Assembly: GCA_002343775.1 (NCBI GenBank) | Contig: DDSH01000026.1 | Coordinates: 88,754-152,753 of the forward strand | DNA length: 64,000 nt | Source: Anaerolineales bacterium UBA2395 | GTDB taxonomy: Bacteria > Chloroflexota > Anaerolineae > Anaerolineales > Villigracilaceae | Direction: 5' to 3' | The notes under the pieces: model-generated | Database searches by the model: none | The model's input: only the letters and a program-made list of their open reading frames with translations | Told to the model about the DNA's origin: nothing | Translations under genes and position numbers: made by a program | Shown: positions 33,166-41,878 of the stretch, in pieces | How the letters are laid out: each line of letters opens with the position of its first letter | Numbering within the stretch: position 1 is the stretch's first letter

Positions 33166-34527
33166 TTACACATTCACCAGGTCGTGGATCCATCTTCGAG
33201 AGTACACCCGCCAACCGCTGACAAAGGCTTTGGCAATCTCCTCCAATGCGACCATGAGATAGACATAATAGACGGGCAATTCCAATACAAACGCGCCAAC
33301 ATACGCCGCCGGAACCCCGATCAACCAGATGGAGCAGATCTCCATGATAAGCGCAAAACGCGTATCGCCGCCTGCGCGCAACGCCCCAATGAAGGTGGAG
33401 AAGTTGAACATTCGGATCCACAGAACGCACGCCATCATCAACATCAACATGCGGACGTTGTGCTCGCCGCTTGGGGAGAGATCGTACAGACTGACGACCG
33501 CATCACGAAGTGATAGGACGATCAACCCGACGATCCACGCAGAGATTGTGCTGAGGATGACCACGCGCCGCACGGTCTCGAACGCCTCCTCCTTTTTTCC
33601 AGCGCCGATACGGTTCCCCACCATTACCGCGCAAGCATTTCCCAGCCCCATAAAGACGACAAAGCCAAGTTCTTCGATGGTCGCGTTTACGTTGATAGCG
33701 GCAATCGAATCCGTGCCGATGCGGGCGTAAATGGCATTGTAAGTCGTGATGCCAAATGACCAAAACATCTCATTTGCCAGGGCAGGCAAAGTGGTCTTGA
33801 GTACACGCCCAAAGAAGGAAAGATCGAAGGTGAAAAACGTCAGCGGATTCGCAGCCAGCGGAGTCTTCTGGGTGTAGACAAGCACGAGAAGCAGGATCAA
33901 TTCCAAGGTCCAGCCGGAAGCGGTGCCAATGGCGGCGCCGCGAACTCCAAGCGCAGGCAATCCGCCGACCCCAAAGATCAACATATAGCCGAGTATCGTC
34001 TTAAAGATCAGGGCAGAGATGGTTGCGATCACTGTTAATTTGATGAGATGGATGCTGCGCATCGTGGCAATGTAGGAAGTGGCGATTGCAACGGGGATAT
34101 AGGAGAACCCGACGATGCCCAGGTAACTTGCGCCGATCTCGATGACCTGCGCATCTTCGGTGTAAAAACCGAGAACCATGCGCGGTGCAAGCGTGGCGGC
34201 AAGAGTAAAGATAAGCGCTATGATGGAGGTGATGAGGATGCTCATGCCCAGCACCTTGCGGATCGGGTTCACCTCGCCCTTGCCCCAGAACTGGGCGGTG
34301 AAGATCGCCATGCCGCTGGTGAGACCGAAAAGCAGGAGGATAAAAACAAAAAATACCTGATTGGAAAGCCCGAGCGCGGCGATGGAAGCTTCGCCCAGCT
34401 GTCCAACCATGATGACATCGATCATGTTGAGCGAGGCGTTGATCAGTTGCTGAAAGGAGATCGGCAGCGCGATGGTGAGCATTTCGCGCAGAAAGGCACG
34501 GTCTTTGAGAAAGGAGAGGGACATCAT
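33166..34527 (-). CDS. MATE family efflux transporter
   Basis: The 453-residue protein has twelve membrane segments in two halves, with the MATE start FLREMLTIALPISFQQLINASLN in outline and MVGQLGEASIAALGLSNQVFF-like repeats. It should export cationic drugs or metabolites with a Na+ or H+ gradient. Two adjacent ATG codons (34527 and 34524) compete; neither has a good ribosome site. A 31-bp palindrome lies just upstream. Confidence 0.9.
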   Translation of the reverse strand: MMSLSFLKDRAFLREMLTIALPISFQQLINASLNMIDVIMVGQLGEASIAALGLSNQVFFVFILLLFGLTSGMAIFTAQFWGKGEVNPIRKVLGMSILITSIIALIFTLAATLAPRMVLGFYTEDAQVIEIGASYLGIVGFSYIPVAIATSYIATMRSIHLIKLTVIATISALIFKTILGYMLIFGVGGLPALGVRGAAIGTASGWTLELILLLVLVYTQKTPLAANPLTFFTFDLSFFGRVLKTTLPALANEMFWSFGITTYNAIYARIGTDSIAAINVNATIEELGFVVFMGLGNACAVMVGNRIGAGKKEEAFETVRRVVILSTISAWIVGLIVLSLRDAVVSLYDLSPSGEHNVRMLMLMMACVLWIRMFNFSTFIGALRAGGDTRFALIMEICSIWLIGVPAAYVGAFVLELPVYYVYLMVALEEIAKAFVSGWRVYSRRWIHDLVNV

Positions 34528-34543
34528 ATGAAAACAAGAAATG

Positions 34544-34574
34544 ACGCATCGCGTAATACGTATTACGGATGCGT
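34544..34574. repeat. 31-bp imperfect palindrome before the MATE gene
   Basis: The perfect 16-bp core CGTAATACGTATTACG (34552-34567) is flanked by ACGCATC and GATGCGT with one extra G on the left. Further GCGTAATG units follow. It lies between the stop of the GT2 gene and the MATE start, so it could be an operator or a small dispersed repeat. Confidence 0.65.
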
Positions 34575-34605
34575 AATGCGTAATGGACGGAATAAAGAGA
34601 GGGGG

Positions 34606-35538
34606 TTAATTATCTTCCGGTGCTTCGCGGACGATGTAGAGCGGTCTGCCTTTGGCTTCGTCGTAGAGGCGACCAATATATTCGCCCAACACGCCCAGCG
34701 AGATCAGTTGCACGCCGCCAAGGAAGAGAACCGAGATCAGCGTGGTGGTCTGTCCTTCGAAAAAATGCGCCCCGGCAAGGCGCAGTATCGCCACAACCGG
34801 AATGGCAAAGATGGCGATGCCTGCCGACAGGAACCCGAAGAACGTCGCCACTTGCAAGGGAAAGTAGGAAAATCCTGTAATGGCATTGAGTGCCAGTCTG
34901 AGCATTTTTTTGAACGGGTATTTTGTCACGCCCGCAAGGCGCGCGGCGCGTTTGTAGGTCACGCCAATCTGCTTGAATCCAACCCAGGCGGACATGCCGC
35001 GCGGGAAACGATGCCGTTCCTTCATCTGTTTGAGGACATCCACCACCTTGCGGTCCATCAGGCGGAAGTCACCCGCATCCATGGGGATCTTGACATCTGT
35101 GATGCGATAGATGATTCGATAGAACAGCGACGCCGTCCACAACTTGAACCAGGATTCACCTTCGCGTTCGCCGCGCACGGCATAGACAACCTCGTAGCCT
35201 TCCTTCCACTTCTCTGCCAGTTCAAGGATAACTTCAGGGGGGTCCTGCAGATCCGCATCGATGATGACAACCGCATCGCCTCGGGCATAATCCCACCCGG
35301 CGGTGATGGCGACCTGATGCCCGAAATTTCGCGCGAAGATGACCGGGCGCACGGTCTTGTCTTTTTCGCCAAGTTCGCGGATTTTTTCGGTCGAGCCATC
35401 GGTCGAGCCGTCATCCACAAGGATAAGTTCCCACGGTTCACCGGTCGCATCCATGACTTCCTTGACACGACGGTGCAGTTCAGGGAGATTGTCTATTTCA
35501 TTATAGATCGGTGCAATGATCGAGTACGTGATTTTCAT
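34606..35538 (-). CDS. Family 2 glycosyltransferase, polyprenyl-phosphate type
   Basis: The 310-residue protein has a GT-A domain (SIIAPIYNEIDNLPEL, DDGSTDGS, DADLQDPPE) and two C-terminal membrane helices (about 230-290), as in DPM1/GtrB/ArnC-like enzymes. These load a sugar onto undecaprenyl phosphate for use outside the membrane. The start overlaps the stop of the AI-2E gene by four bases. Confidence 0.92.
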   Translation of the reverse strand: MKITYSIIAPIYNEIDNLPELHRRVKEVMDATGEPWELILVDDGSTDGSTEKIRELGEKDKTVRPVIFARNFGHQVAITAGWDYARGDAVVIIDADLQDPPEVILELAEKWKEGYEVVYAVRGEREGESWFKLWTASLFYRIIYRITDVKIPMDAGDFRLMDRKVVDVLKQMKERHRFPRGMSAWVGFKQIGVTYKRAARLAGVTKYPFKKMLRLALNAITGFSYFPLQVATFFGFLSAGIAIFAIPVVAILRLAGAHFFEGQTTTLISVLFLGGVQLISLGVLGEYIGRLYDEAKGRPLYIVREAPEDN

Positions 35539-36722
35539 GAATCCTGATTCCGTTTATTTTTAGCGGGAAGGCGAAGTGGCTTCCTTGATTTTATCTTTTC
35601 ATCCGGCATTCTGAACTGCTCCTCGCCGTCTGCTGCAAAGGGCGGCATTCCCAAGACCCGGCGGCGAAGGTAATCAGCGATCACCGCCACCGAAGCCATG
35701 ACCGGCACGATCAACAACGCGCCGAGGATCCCCCACAAAATGGTCGCAGTCAAAATGGCGACAAAGATCAACGCTTCGTTCATGTGCAGGCTGCGTCCCA
35801 TGATGATGGGGCGCACAAAGAAATTCTTGAGGTTGATCAGGATGAGATACACAGCCAGCGTGATCCCTGCAACAATGAGGTTGTTCATGACCGGGTCATC
35901 TGAGAGGCGGATCCATGTCGAACCTTCCAGCAGGGCAACGCCAATGGCAATCGCCGCCGCCAAGGTGGGACCGACATCCGGTACAAGCGTGAACAAACCG
36001 GCGATCACACCCAATACCAGCGCGCCGGGAATGCCAAGAGCAGCCCAGGCAATGGTAAACGCCACACCCACCACGACCATCAGAACGATTTGCCCGCGCA
36101 GATACGCCATCCATACATTTCGAAGACGGTTGTAAAGTTCGCTCATTTCAGGCTGGTACGACTCGGGCGCAAGACCGATCAACCACGCGCGAATGCGGGG
36201 CCATTCCGACATGAACAGATGCACGCTCACAAGAATGATCAACACCCACAACACATTGATGGAGGTTGCCTCCAATAATTCAAGCGCTTCTTCAGGGAGG
36301 GGCGTCAACAAGTTCTCTTGAAGATGGGCAAGGCTTTCTCCCACCTGTTCCAAATGGAGGACTACACCACCCAGCCGGATCGGTTCAGAAAGGAATTTGC
36401 TAAACTCCTGCGAAAGCGCCAAAAGGTCCTGCGCCACAAGCTGGATCTCATCGAAAAAGATCGGCGTCAGGGCGGAGGGAACTCCCACCATCAAGACCAG
36501 CGCAGAGAAGTAAACAATGTTCACCGCTGCCGCCCGGGTAAGGTTTGTCCGTTCCGTCAGGAAGGACACGGCCGGGCTGATCAGATATGCCACAAATGCA
36601 GCAATGACCAGCATTTTCACGGCTTCGCTCGCGTAGATCAACAATGCAATGACCGCAATAAAGATAATGATCCCCATCGTGTAACGAAAGGGAAGACTCC
36701 ACTGATTTTTTGTTGTCTTCAT
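35535..36722 (-). CDS. AI-2E family transporter (PerM/UPF0118)
   Basis: The 395-residue protein has about eight membrane segments and the family pattern in the second half (GIPGALVLGVIAGLFTLVPDVGP in outline, residues ~235-258, and GALLIVPVMASVAVIADYLRRR-like end). The family includes the E. coli TqsA and Na+/H+ antiporter-like members, so the substrate is open. It overlaps the thrC stop by four bases and so lies in one unit with thrC and the GT2 gene. A basic tail (KSRKPLRLPAKNKRNQ) ends the protein. Confidence 0.87.
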   Translation of the reverse strand: MKTTKNQWSLPFRYTMGIIIFIAVIALLIYASEAVKMLVIAAFVAYLISPAVSFLTERTNLTRAAAVNIVYFSALVLMVGVPSALTPIFFDEIQLVAQDLLALSQEFSKFLSEPIRLGGVVLHLEQVGESLAHLQENLLTPLPEEALELLEATSINVLWVLIILVSVHLFMSEWPRIRAWLIGLAPESYQPEMSELYNRLRNVWMAYLRGQIVLMVVVGVAFTIAWAALGIPGALVLGVIAGLFTLVPDVGPTLAAAIAIGVALLEGSTWIRLSDDPVMNNLIVAGITLAVYLILINLKNFFVRPIIMGRSLHMNEALIFVAILTATILWGILGALLIVPVMASVAVIADYLRRRVLGMPPFAADGEEQFRMPDEKIKSRKPLRLPAKNKRNQDS

Positions 36723-37987
36723 AAATTCTTTTTCACTGCCTCTAAAGTAGGTTCGATGACCGGAGCAGACTGGACTGCCTGCATCGCCGCGCGGACGTCC
36801 TTAAGCCCACTGCCAGTATTCATGACCAGAATGGGATCTTCGCTTCCGACCACGCCGAGAGCGGCTGCTTTTACCAGACCTGCATAAGCCGTCGCTCCAG
36901 CCGGTTCGGCAAAAACTCCCTGCTTCCCGAGTTCAGCAATCGCCTTGACGATCTCATCGTCTGAAACAGTGACGTACGTTCCATCGGTATGCATTGCTGC
37001 CCGAACCGCACGGACACCGTCTCTTGGAAGATCGACAGAAATGCTATCGGCAATGGTCGTGGCAGAAACCGGTGTGATCGACTCAGTATTTGCATTGAAC
37101 GCATTTGCAATTGCCGCCGACCCCTCTGCCTGTACACCGATGATGCGCGGCATATTGGGTATCCAACCCAGCGCAAACAGATCCCTGAAACCTTTGTGAA
37201 TTCCTGAAATGATGTTGCCGTCACCGACTGAGACAAAGATCGTCAAAGGCGGATGATTATCCAGCGGGCTGTCTTTCTTATGCCAATCGCGGTGGGCGTC
37301 CAGCCACCATTCCCAAATTTCAAATGCGGCGGTCTTCTTGCCTTCCAGGGTGAACGGGTTATAGCCGGTGTTACGGCAATACCAGCCGAATTCATTGGAG
37401 GCTTTGACGGTCAGGTCAAAGGCGTCATCGTATGTGCCATCCACGAGAATGACCTTCGCGCCAAAAATGAGTAGTTGTGCAACCTTCGCCTGCGGGGCGG
37501 TTTTGGGTGCAAAGATGACCGATTTCTGTCCCACCGCGGCAGACATGCCCGCCAGCGCCGCGCCTGCATTTCCGGTCGAAGCGGTGACAACGACTTCAGA
37601 TTTCAATTCACGCGCGCGAGTCACCACCACTGCGCTCGCGCGGTCTTTGAACGAAGCAGTTGGGTTACGAGACTCATCCTTGAGCCAGAGATGCTTCAGG
37701 TGTAGTTTCTCTGCCAATCGCGGCAGGGCAAAGACCGGGGTCCCGCCTGAAGCGTGCAGAGGAGTGGAATGCCCTTCTGGTTCACTGACCGGCAAGAGCG
37801 GGAGATACTTCCACAAGGATGGTTCCTTCCTTGAGGTGATGTCCTCCGGTTGGAATTTCCTTCGAATGGCGTCGTAATCAAGAATTACATCCAAATTTCC
37901 GCCATCTTTCGGACATGTATAAGTGACCTGACCAGGCAGGTATTCCGTTCCACAGATCGAACATTTATAACCAGTGAATTTTGACAT
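36719..37987 (-). CDS. thrC: Threonine synthase
   Basis: The 422-residue protein is a PLP enzyme of the threonine synthase family with the cofactor lysine in ASFKDRASAVV, the serine-rich loop TASTGNAGAALAG, and the C-terminal MNTGSGLKDVRAA. An N-terminal zinc-ribbon-like extension is present (CSICG at ~9-13 and a further Cys pair region). It converts O-phosphohomoserine to threonine. It leads a minus-strand unit with the AI-2E and GT2 genes. Confidence 0.93.
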   Translation of the reverse strand: MSKFTGYKCSICGTEYLPGQVTYTCPKDGGNLDVILDYDAIRRKFQPEDITSRKEPSLWKYLPLLPVSEPEGHSTPLHASGGTPVFALPRLAEKLHLKHLWLKDESRNPTASFKDRASAVVVTRARELKSEVVVTASTGNAGAALAGMSAAVGQKSVIFAPKTAPQAKVAQLLIFGAKVILVDGTYDDAFDLTVKASNEFGWYCRNTGYNPFTLEGKKTAAFEIWEWWLDAHRDWHKKDSPLDNHPPLTIFVSVGDGNIISGIHKGFRDLFALGWIPNMPRIIGVQAEGSAAIANAFNANTESITPVSATTIADSISVDLPRDGVRAVRAAMHTDGTYVTVSDDEIVKAIAELGKQGVFAEPAGATAYAGLVKAAALGVVGSEDPILVMNTGSGLKDVRAAMQAVQSAPVIEPTLEAVKKNL

Positions 37988-38053
37988 GGAAACCCTTTTT
38001 AGTGTGGCTTGATTTTACCCGATTGAAGCAGACCTGACATCACTCATCCGGAT

Positions 38054-38087
38054 AGAAAAAGGACTCTCCGCCTTCGGAGAGTCCTTT
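38054..38087 (-). terminator. Terminator of the xanthine dehydrogenase genes
   Basis: The perfect stem AAAGGACTCTCCG / CGGAGAGTCCTTT with a CCTT loop is followed on the minus strand by a T tract. It ends the long purine island. Confidence 0.92.
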
Positions 38088-38101
38088 GAACTTTCTACTT
38101 T

Positions 38102-40897
38102 CTACTTCTTCTCTTCCCTCTCCCACAACTCCCTAGCGATCTTCTCCTGGTCTACAGGGAGTTTATCCACTCGGACGCCAACGGCGTTGTAGATGGCATT
38201 CGTGATGGCAGGCGTGGTTGGGATGCTGGAGACTTCGCCTACGCCCTTCGCCCCATATGGACCTTCTGCTGTGGGATGCTCAACGATGATGGACGTGATC
38301 TCTGGTGTGAGCATGATACCCGGCACGCGATATCGCGCCAGATGATCGGTGATCACATTGCCGTTCTCGACGATGAATTCTTCGGTGAGACAGTTGCCCA
38401 AGCCCATCATCACACCGCCTTCAACCTGCCCCTGCAATCCAAGCGGGTTGATCGCCATGCCCACGTCGTTGGCAGAAATTACCTTCAGTACACGGACTTC
38501 GCCCGTTAGTTTGTTCACTTCCACTTCGGCGGCTTGAGCCGCAAAGGAGAAGGCAAAGTGCATATCGCCGCCTGTGCCGAGCGGTTGGGTCTTGGGCGCT
38601 TCGTATTCATAGCGGACTTTCGGCTGCAGTCCCATGCCTGTCATTTCTTTGTAAACCTCGGCAAAGGTCATCGAATGCCCGTTGACATGGACGATACCAT
38701 CTTCATAACGCACCTGTTCGGGGCGGATGTCAAATTTCTCAGCCATGGCGGCAGTGATCTGGTCGCGTAAGGTTTTGGCGGCATAGCGCGAAGCGTTGCC
38801 CGTGACGTACGTCTGGCGGGATGCGGTTGTGGGACCACCATTGGGAGTCAGGTCAGTATCCATAACCAGGACACGCACCTTATCCGGCGCGACTGCCATC
38901 TCTTCGGCAACGGTCAAGCGCATGACGGTGACAAGTCCCTGCCCCAACTCGGCGGCAGAACTGCGGACTTGGAATGTGCCATCTTCGTACAGCTCCACAT
39001 CCGCGCCGGAAATGTCGGGAGCGCCGCCGCCCAAACCCGTATTCTTGTACGCGGCGGCAAAGCCCCAGGCACGCACCAGGTTCGGATTGTTCTCATCAAC
39101 TCGCGGGGCGAAAGGATGCGAAGTTTGCTTGCGCATTTCTGCATCCACTTTTTCGATACACTCCATCAAACCAACTGAGTCGCGCAGGACTTGTCCCGTA
39201 TTGGTGATGCTGCCCACATGCAGCGAGTTCATTAAACGCAGTTGAACCGGGTCAAGGTCCAATTTCTCGGCGAGCATATCCATCATGGATTCGACCGCAA
39301 AAGCAGATTGCGTCACACCGAAGCCGCGGAATGCGCCCGCAGGTGGATTGTTGGTATACATGGCATAGCAATCGGCGCGGACATGTTCAATATCGTATGG
39401 TCCGGCGGAATGCGTGGTGGCACGGGTCATTACTTTTTCACCGAGCGAGGCATACGCGCCGGTATCGCCGTAGAGTTCGGTTTCTGCTGCCACGAGCCGA
39501 CCATCTTTCTTTGCGCCGATCTTGACGTGGATCTGGGTGGCGTGTCGCTTCGGATGAACGAGTAAACTTTCCTGACGATCAAACAACAATTTGACCGGTC
39601 GCTGTGTGACGTTGGCAAGCATGGCGGTATGGATCTGCCCCATCACATCTTCCTTGCCACCGAAACCGCCGCCCATCAATTGACCGACGATGCGAATGCG
39701 GGATTCATCCCAACCCATCGCGCGCGCAACTTGGGTACGGTCTTGATAGGGAATCTGCGAACCGACATAAATTTCCATGCGACCATCGGGCAATGGCACG
39801 GCAATGCTGCACTCCGGTTCGATGAAGGCGTGGTCGGTCGTGGGTGTGTGGAAGGTATGTTCGAGGATCACATCAGCGGAAGCAAAGCCCGCGTCCATAT
39901 CGCCTTTGCGAACTTTGATGTGCTTGAGCAGATTGCCTTTTTCATGGATCTGCGGAACACCTTCCTCCCGGGCTTGAACGGGATTGGTGATAACGGGTTG
40001 GAGGTCGTACTCCGCTTCGATCAGACCCGCAGCCTGTTCGGCGATCTCCTGAGTTTCTGCGGCGACGATAGCGATGGCGTCACCCACATAGCGGACGCGC
40101 TCGCCAATGCCCACCATCACGGGCCAATCGTAGATGACCAGTCCATGGGTCTTTTCGCCGGGAACATCCACAGCCGTGAGGACAGAGACAACACCGGGTA
40201 AGGCTTTGGCTTTGGAAATATCAAGCTTGGTCAAAAAACCATGCGGGATCATGGCGCGTTTGGCAACCGCATATAACATGCCGTCGAATTTCAGGTCGTC
40301 TGTATAGATGGCTTCGCCGGTCACTTTTTCCACGGCTTCGGGGCGCAGGTGTTTGTGTCCGACCGTCTTATGTTCGTGGATAGAATTCGGGATGTGTGTC
40401 GGTCTTTGTACGGGTTCACCTGTCCGCAAGGCTTGCGCCGCCGCAATGATGGCGCTTTCAATGGACGGATAGCCCGCGCAGCGACAAAGCGTATCTTTCA
40501 ACGCAAAGCGGATGTCATCGCTGTTCGGGTCGGGGTTACGTTTGAGCAATGCGTACGCGGTCAAGATCTGACCGGGGATGCAGAATCCGCATTGGACGGC
40601 GCCGTGTTCCACGAAGGCTTCTTGCAACGGATGCAGTTTCATTTCTTCATGAACGCGCTGGGCAAGTCCTTCGATGGTGACGATGGTCTTGCCATCTGCC
40701 CGTTCGGCGGGATAGACGCAAGACATCATCGGCTCGCCATCCACGAGGACGGTACATGCGCCGCATTCGGCTTCTTCACAGCCGATCTTCGTGCCGGTCA
40801 GTCGCAGCCGCTCGCGCAGGAGGGTGGATAACGTTTCTCCTGCAACAGGCTCAATCGAAAATTGTTTGCCATTAACAGAAAAGTTTATGTTCGACAT
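38102..40897 (-). CDS. Molybdenum hydroxylase, fused 2Fe-2S and Mo subunits
   Basis: The 931-residue protein joins two subunits that are usually separate. Residues 1-155 hold both [2Fe-2S] sites (GCEEAECGACTVLVDG with a later Cys, and CGFCIPG...CRCAGYP). After a short linker comes the large Mo-cofactor domain with GGGFGGKED, PPAGAFRGFGV and the catalytic Glu near GAKGVGEVSS. The xanthine dehydrogenase family oxidises purines and other N-heterocycles. Purine is favoured by the context of deaminases and BMP importers. The start at 40897 lies ten bases after the FAD-subunit stop; the frame to 41041 overlaps that gene. Maturation and cofactor genes are absent. Confidence 0.9.
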   Translation of the reverse strand: MSNINFSVNGKQFSIEPVAGETLSTLLRERLRLTGTKIGCEEAECGACTVLVDGEPMMSCVYPAERADGKTIVTIEGLAQRVHEEMKLHPLQEAFVEHGAVQCGFCIPGQILTAYALLKRNPDPNSDDIRFALKDTLCRCAGYPSIESAIIAAAQALRTGEPVQRPTHIPNSIHEHKTVGHKHLRPEAVEKVTGEAIYTDDLKFDGMLYAVAKRAMIPHGFLTKLDISKAKALPGVVSVLTAVDVPGEKTHGLVIYDWPVMVGIGERVRYVGDAIAIVAAETQEIAEQAAGLIEAEYDLQPVITNPVQAREEGVPQIHEKGNLLKHIKVRKGDMDAGFASADVILEHTFHTPTTDHAFIEPECSIAVPLPDGRMEIYVGSQIPYQDRTQVARAMGWDESRIRIVGQLMGGGFGGKEDVMGQIHTAMLANVTQRPVKLLFDRQESLLVHPKRHATQIHVKIGAKKDGRLVAAETELYGDTGAYASLGEKVMTRATTHSAGPYDIEHVRADCYAMYTNNPPAGAFRGFGVTQSAFAVESMMDMLAEKLDLDPVQLRLMNSLHVGSITNTGQVLRDSVGLMECIEKVDAEMRKQTSHPFAPRVDENNPNLVRAWGFAAAYKNTGLGGGAPDISGADVELYEDGTFQVRSSAAELGQGLVTVMRLTVAEEMAVAPDKVRVLVMDTDLTPNGGPTTASRQTYVTGNASRYAAKTLRDQITAAMAEKFDIRPEQVRYEDGIVHVNGHSMTFAEVYKEMTGMGLQPKVRYEYEAPKTQPLGTGGDMHFAFSFAAQAAEVEVNKLTGEVRVLKVISANDVGMAINPLGLQGQVEGGVMMGLGNCLTEEFIVENGNVITDHLARYRVPGIMLTPEITSIIVEHPTAEGPYGAKGVGEVSSIPTTPAITNAIYNAVGVRVDKLPVDQEKIARELWEREEKK

Positions 40898-40907
40898 ACC
40901 ATTAATC

Positions 40908-41780
40908 CTATTCTGCGCGTTTCCACGCGGTATCCAACACATCTTTAAACAAGCCGCCGACGATGTGCCGGCGATAGTCGGCGCTGGCGCGGCGGGCGCT
41001 TGTGCGGAATTTTGCCTGTCCGAGTAAAACATCCAGCGCATTCGCGAAGGTCTCTTCGGTCAAAGGCTTTTCGCGCAAAGTGGACTCAGCTTCGGTAGCG
41101 CGGAAAGGTGTCGAGCCGCCGGGACCGACTGCAATGTGAATATCTTTGACGATGTCGCCAGCTCGTTCGAGCCAGACAGCGCAGTTCAAAATGGGCAGAG
41201 CCACTCCCTGCGGACGCATGATGCGCTTGAAGCAGGATGCGCTGTGGGGAATGGAACGTGCCAAGTAGAAACCGACAATGATTTCCTTCGTCTTGTCGAT
41301 TGCAGATTTACCGGGTCCAAGGAAGAGCGAGGTGAACGGCATTCGCCGTGAACCGGAAACACCAGCCACTTCGGCTTGTGCGTCGAGGGCGGTCAGGGCG
41401 ATGGTTCCGTCGGCGGCGGGGAGTGCGTGCGCAACATTGCCGCCCAACGTAGCCGTGTTGCGGACTTGCGGTCCGGCGATCAGGTTACAGGCTTCGACCA
41501 ATGCCTGGGCGTGCGCCGCAGTCAACGGGTCGAGTGCGACGCGATTGACCGGGACGGCGGCGCCGATGAAGAGTTCATCCCCTCTCAATTCGAGAGCAGA
41601 CATTTCAGGGATGAAGGTCAGGTCAACTAGGGTGTGAACGGGGGAATGATTGCCCTGTTTGAGGTCGAGCAACAGGTCGGTTCCGCCTGCGATGGGCAGC
41701 GCGGGACCGGAGGCGGCGGCAAGTGATTTGACCGCATCCGCCACAGTGGTGGGGCGTTTATATTCCTGCCAAAGGTTCAT
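40908..41780 (-). CDS. Molybdenum hydroxylase FAD subunit
   Basis: The 290-residue protein matches the CoxM/XdhB FAD-binding subunit, with the FAD segment LPIAGGTDLLLDLKQG and the AGPQVRNTATLGGNVAHALPA motif that contacts the flavin. It passes electrons from the Fe-S clusters to NAD+ or another acceptor. It is immediately upstream of the fused Fe-S/Mo gene, so the pair forms a two-subunit enzyme. Confidence 0.92.
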   Translation of the reverse strand: MNLWQEYKRPTTVADAVKSLAAASGPALPIAGGTDLLLDLKQGNHSPVHTLVDLTFIPEMSALELRGDELFIGAAVPVNRVALDPLTAAHAQALVEACNLIAGPQVRNTATLGGNVAHALPAADGTIALTALDAQAEVAGVSGSRRMPFTSLFLGPGKSAIDKTKEIIVGFYLARSIPHSASCFKRIMRPQGVALPILNCAVWLERAGDIVKDIHIAVGPGGSTPFRATEAESTLREKPLTEETFANALDVLLGQAKFRTSARRASADYRRHIVGGLFKDVLDTAWKRAE

Positions 41781-41878
41781 AGGTGGTGTGTCCTCTTTTT
41801 GTGGACGGCGGCACTTTTCGATGGGCGCGTGCCCAACGCCGCTGGTTTCACTCAGCGACCACCGAACCGATGGATATA
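41781..41878. other. Gap between importer 1 and the Mo hydroxylase
   Basis: This 98-nt gap has GC-rich, partly self-complementary stretches (GGGCGCGTGCCC around 41822-41833) but no clear promoter or T tract. Read-through from the ATPase gene into the hydroxylase genes is therefore likely. Confidence 0.35.

Noticed and set aside
34048..35547. A 499-codon open frame antisense to the MATE and GT2 genes
   Set aside because: It spans two well-recognised genes and a palindrome and has a very high His/Asp/Arg content; both opposite genes have clear family motifs.
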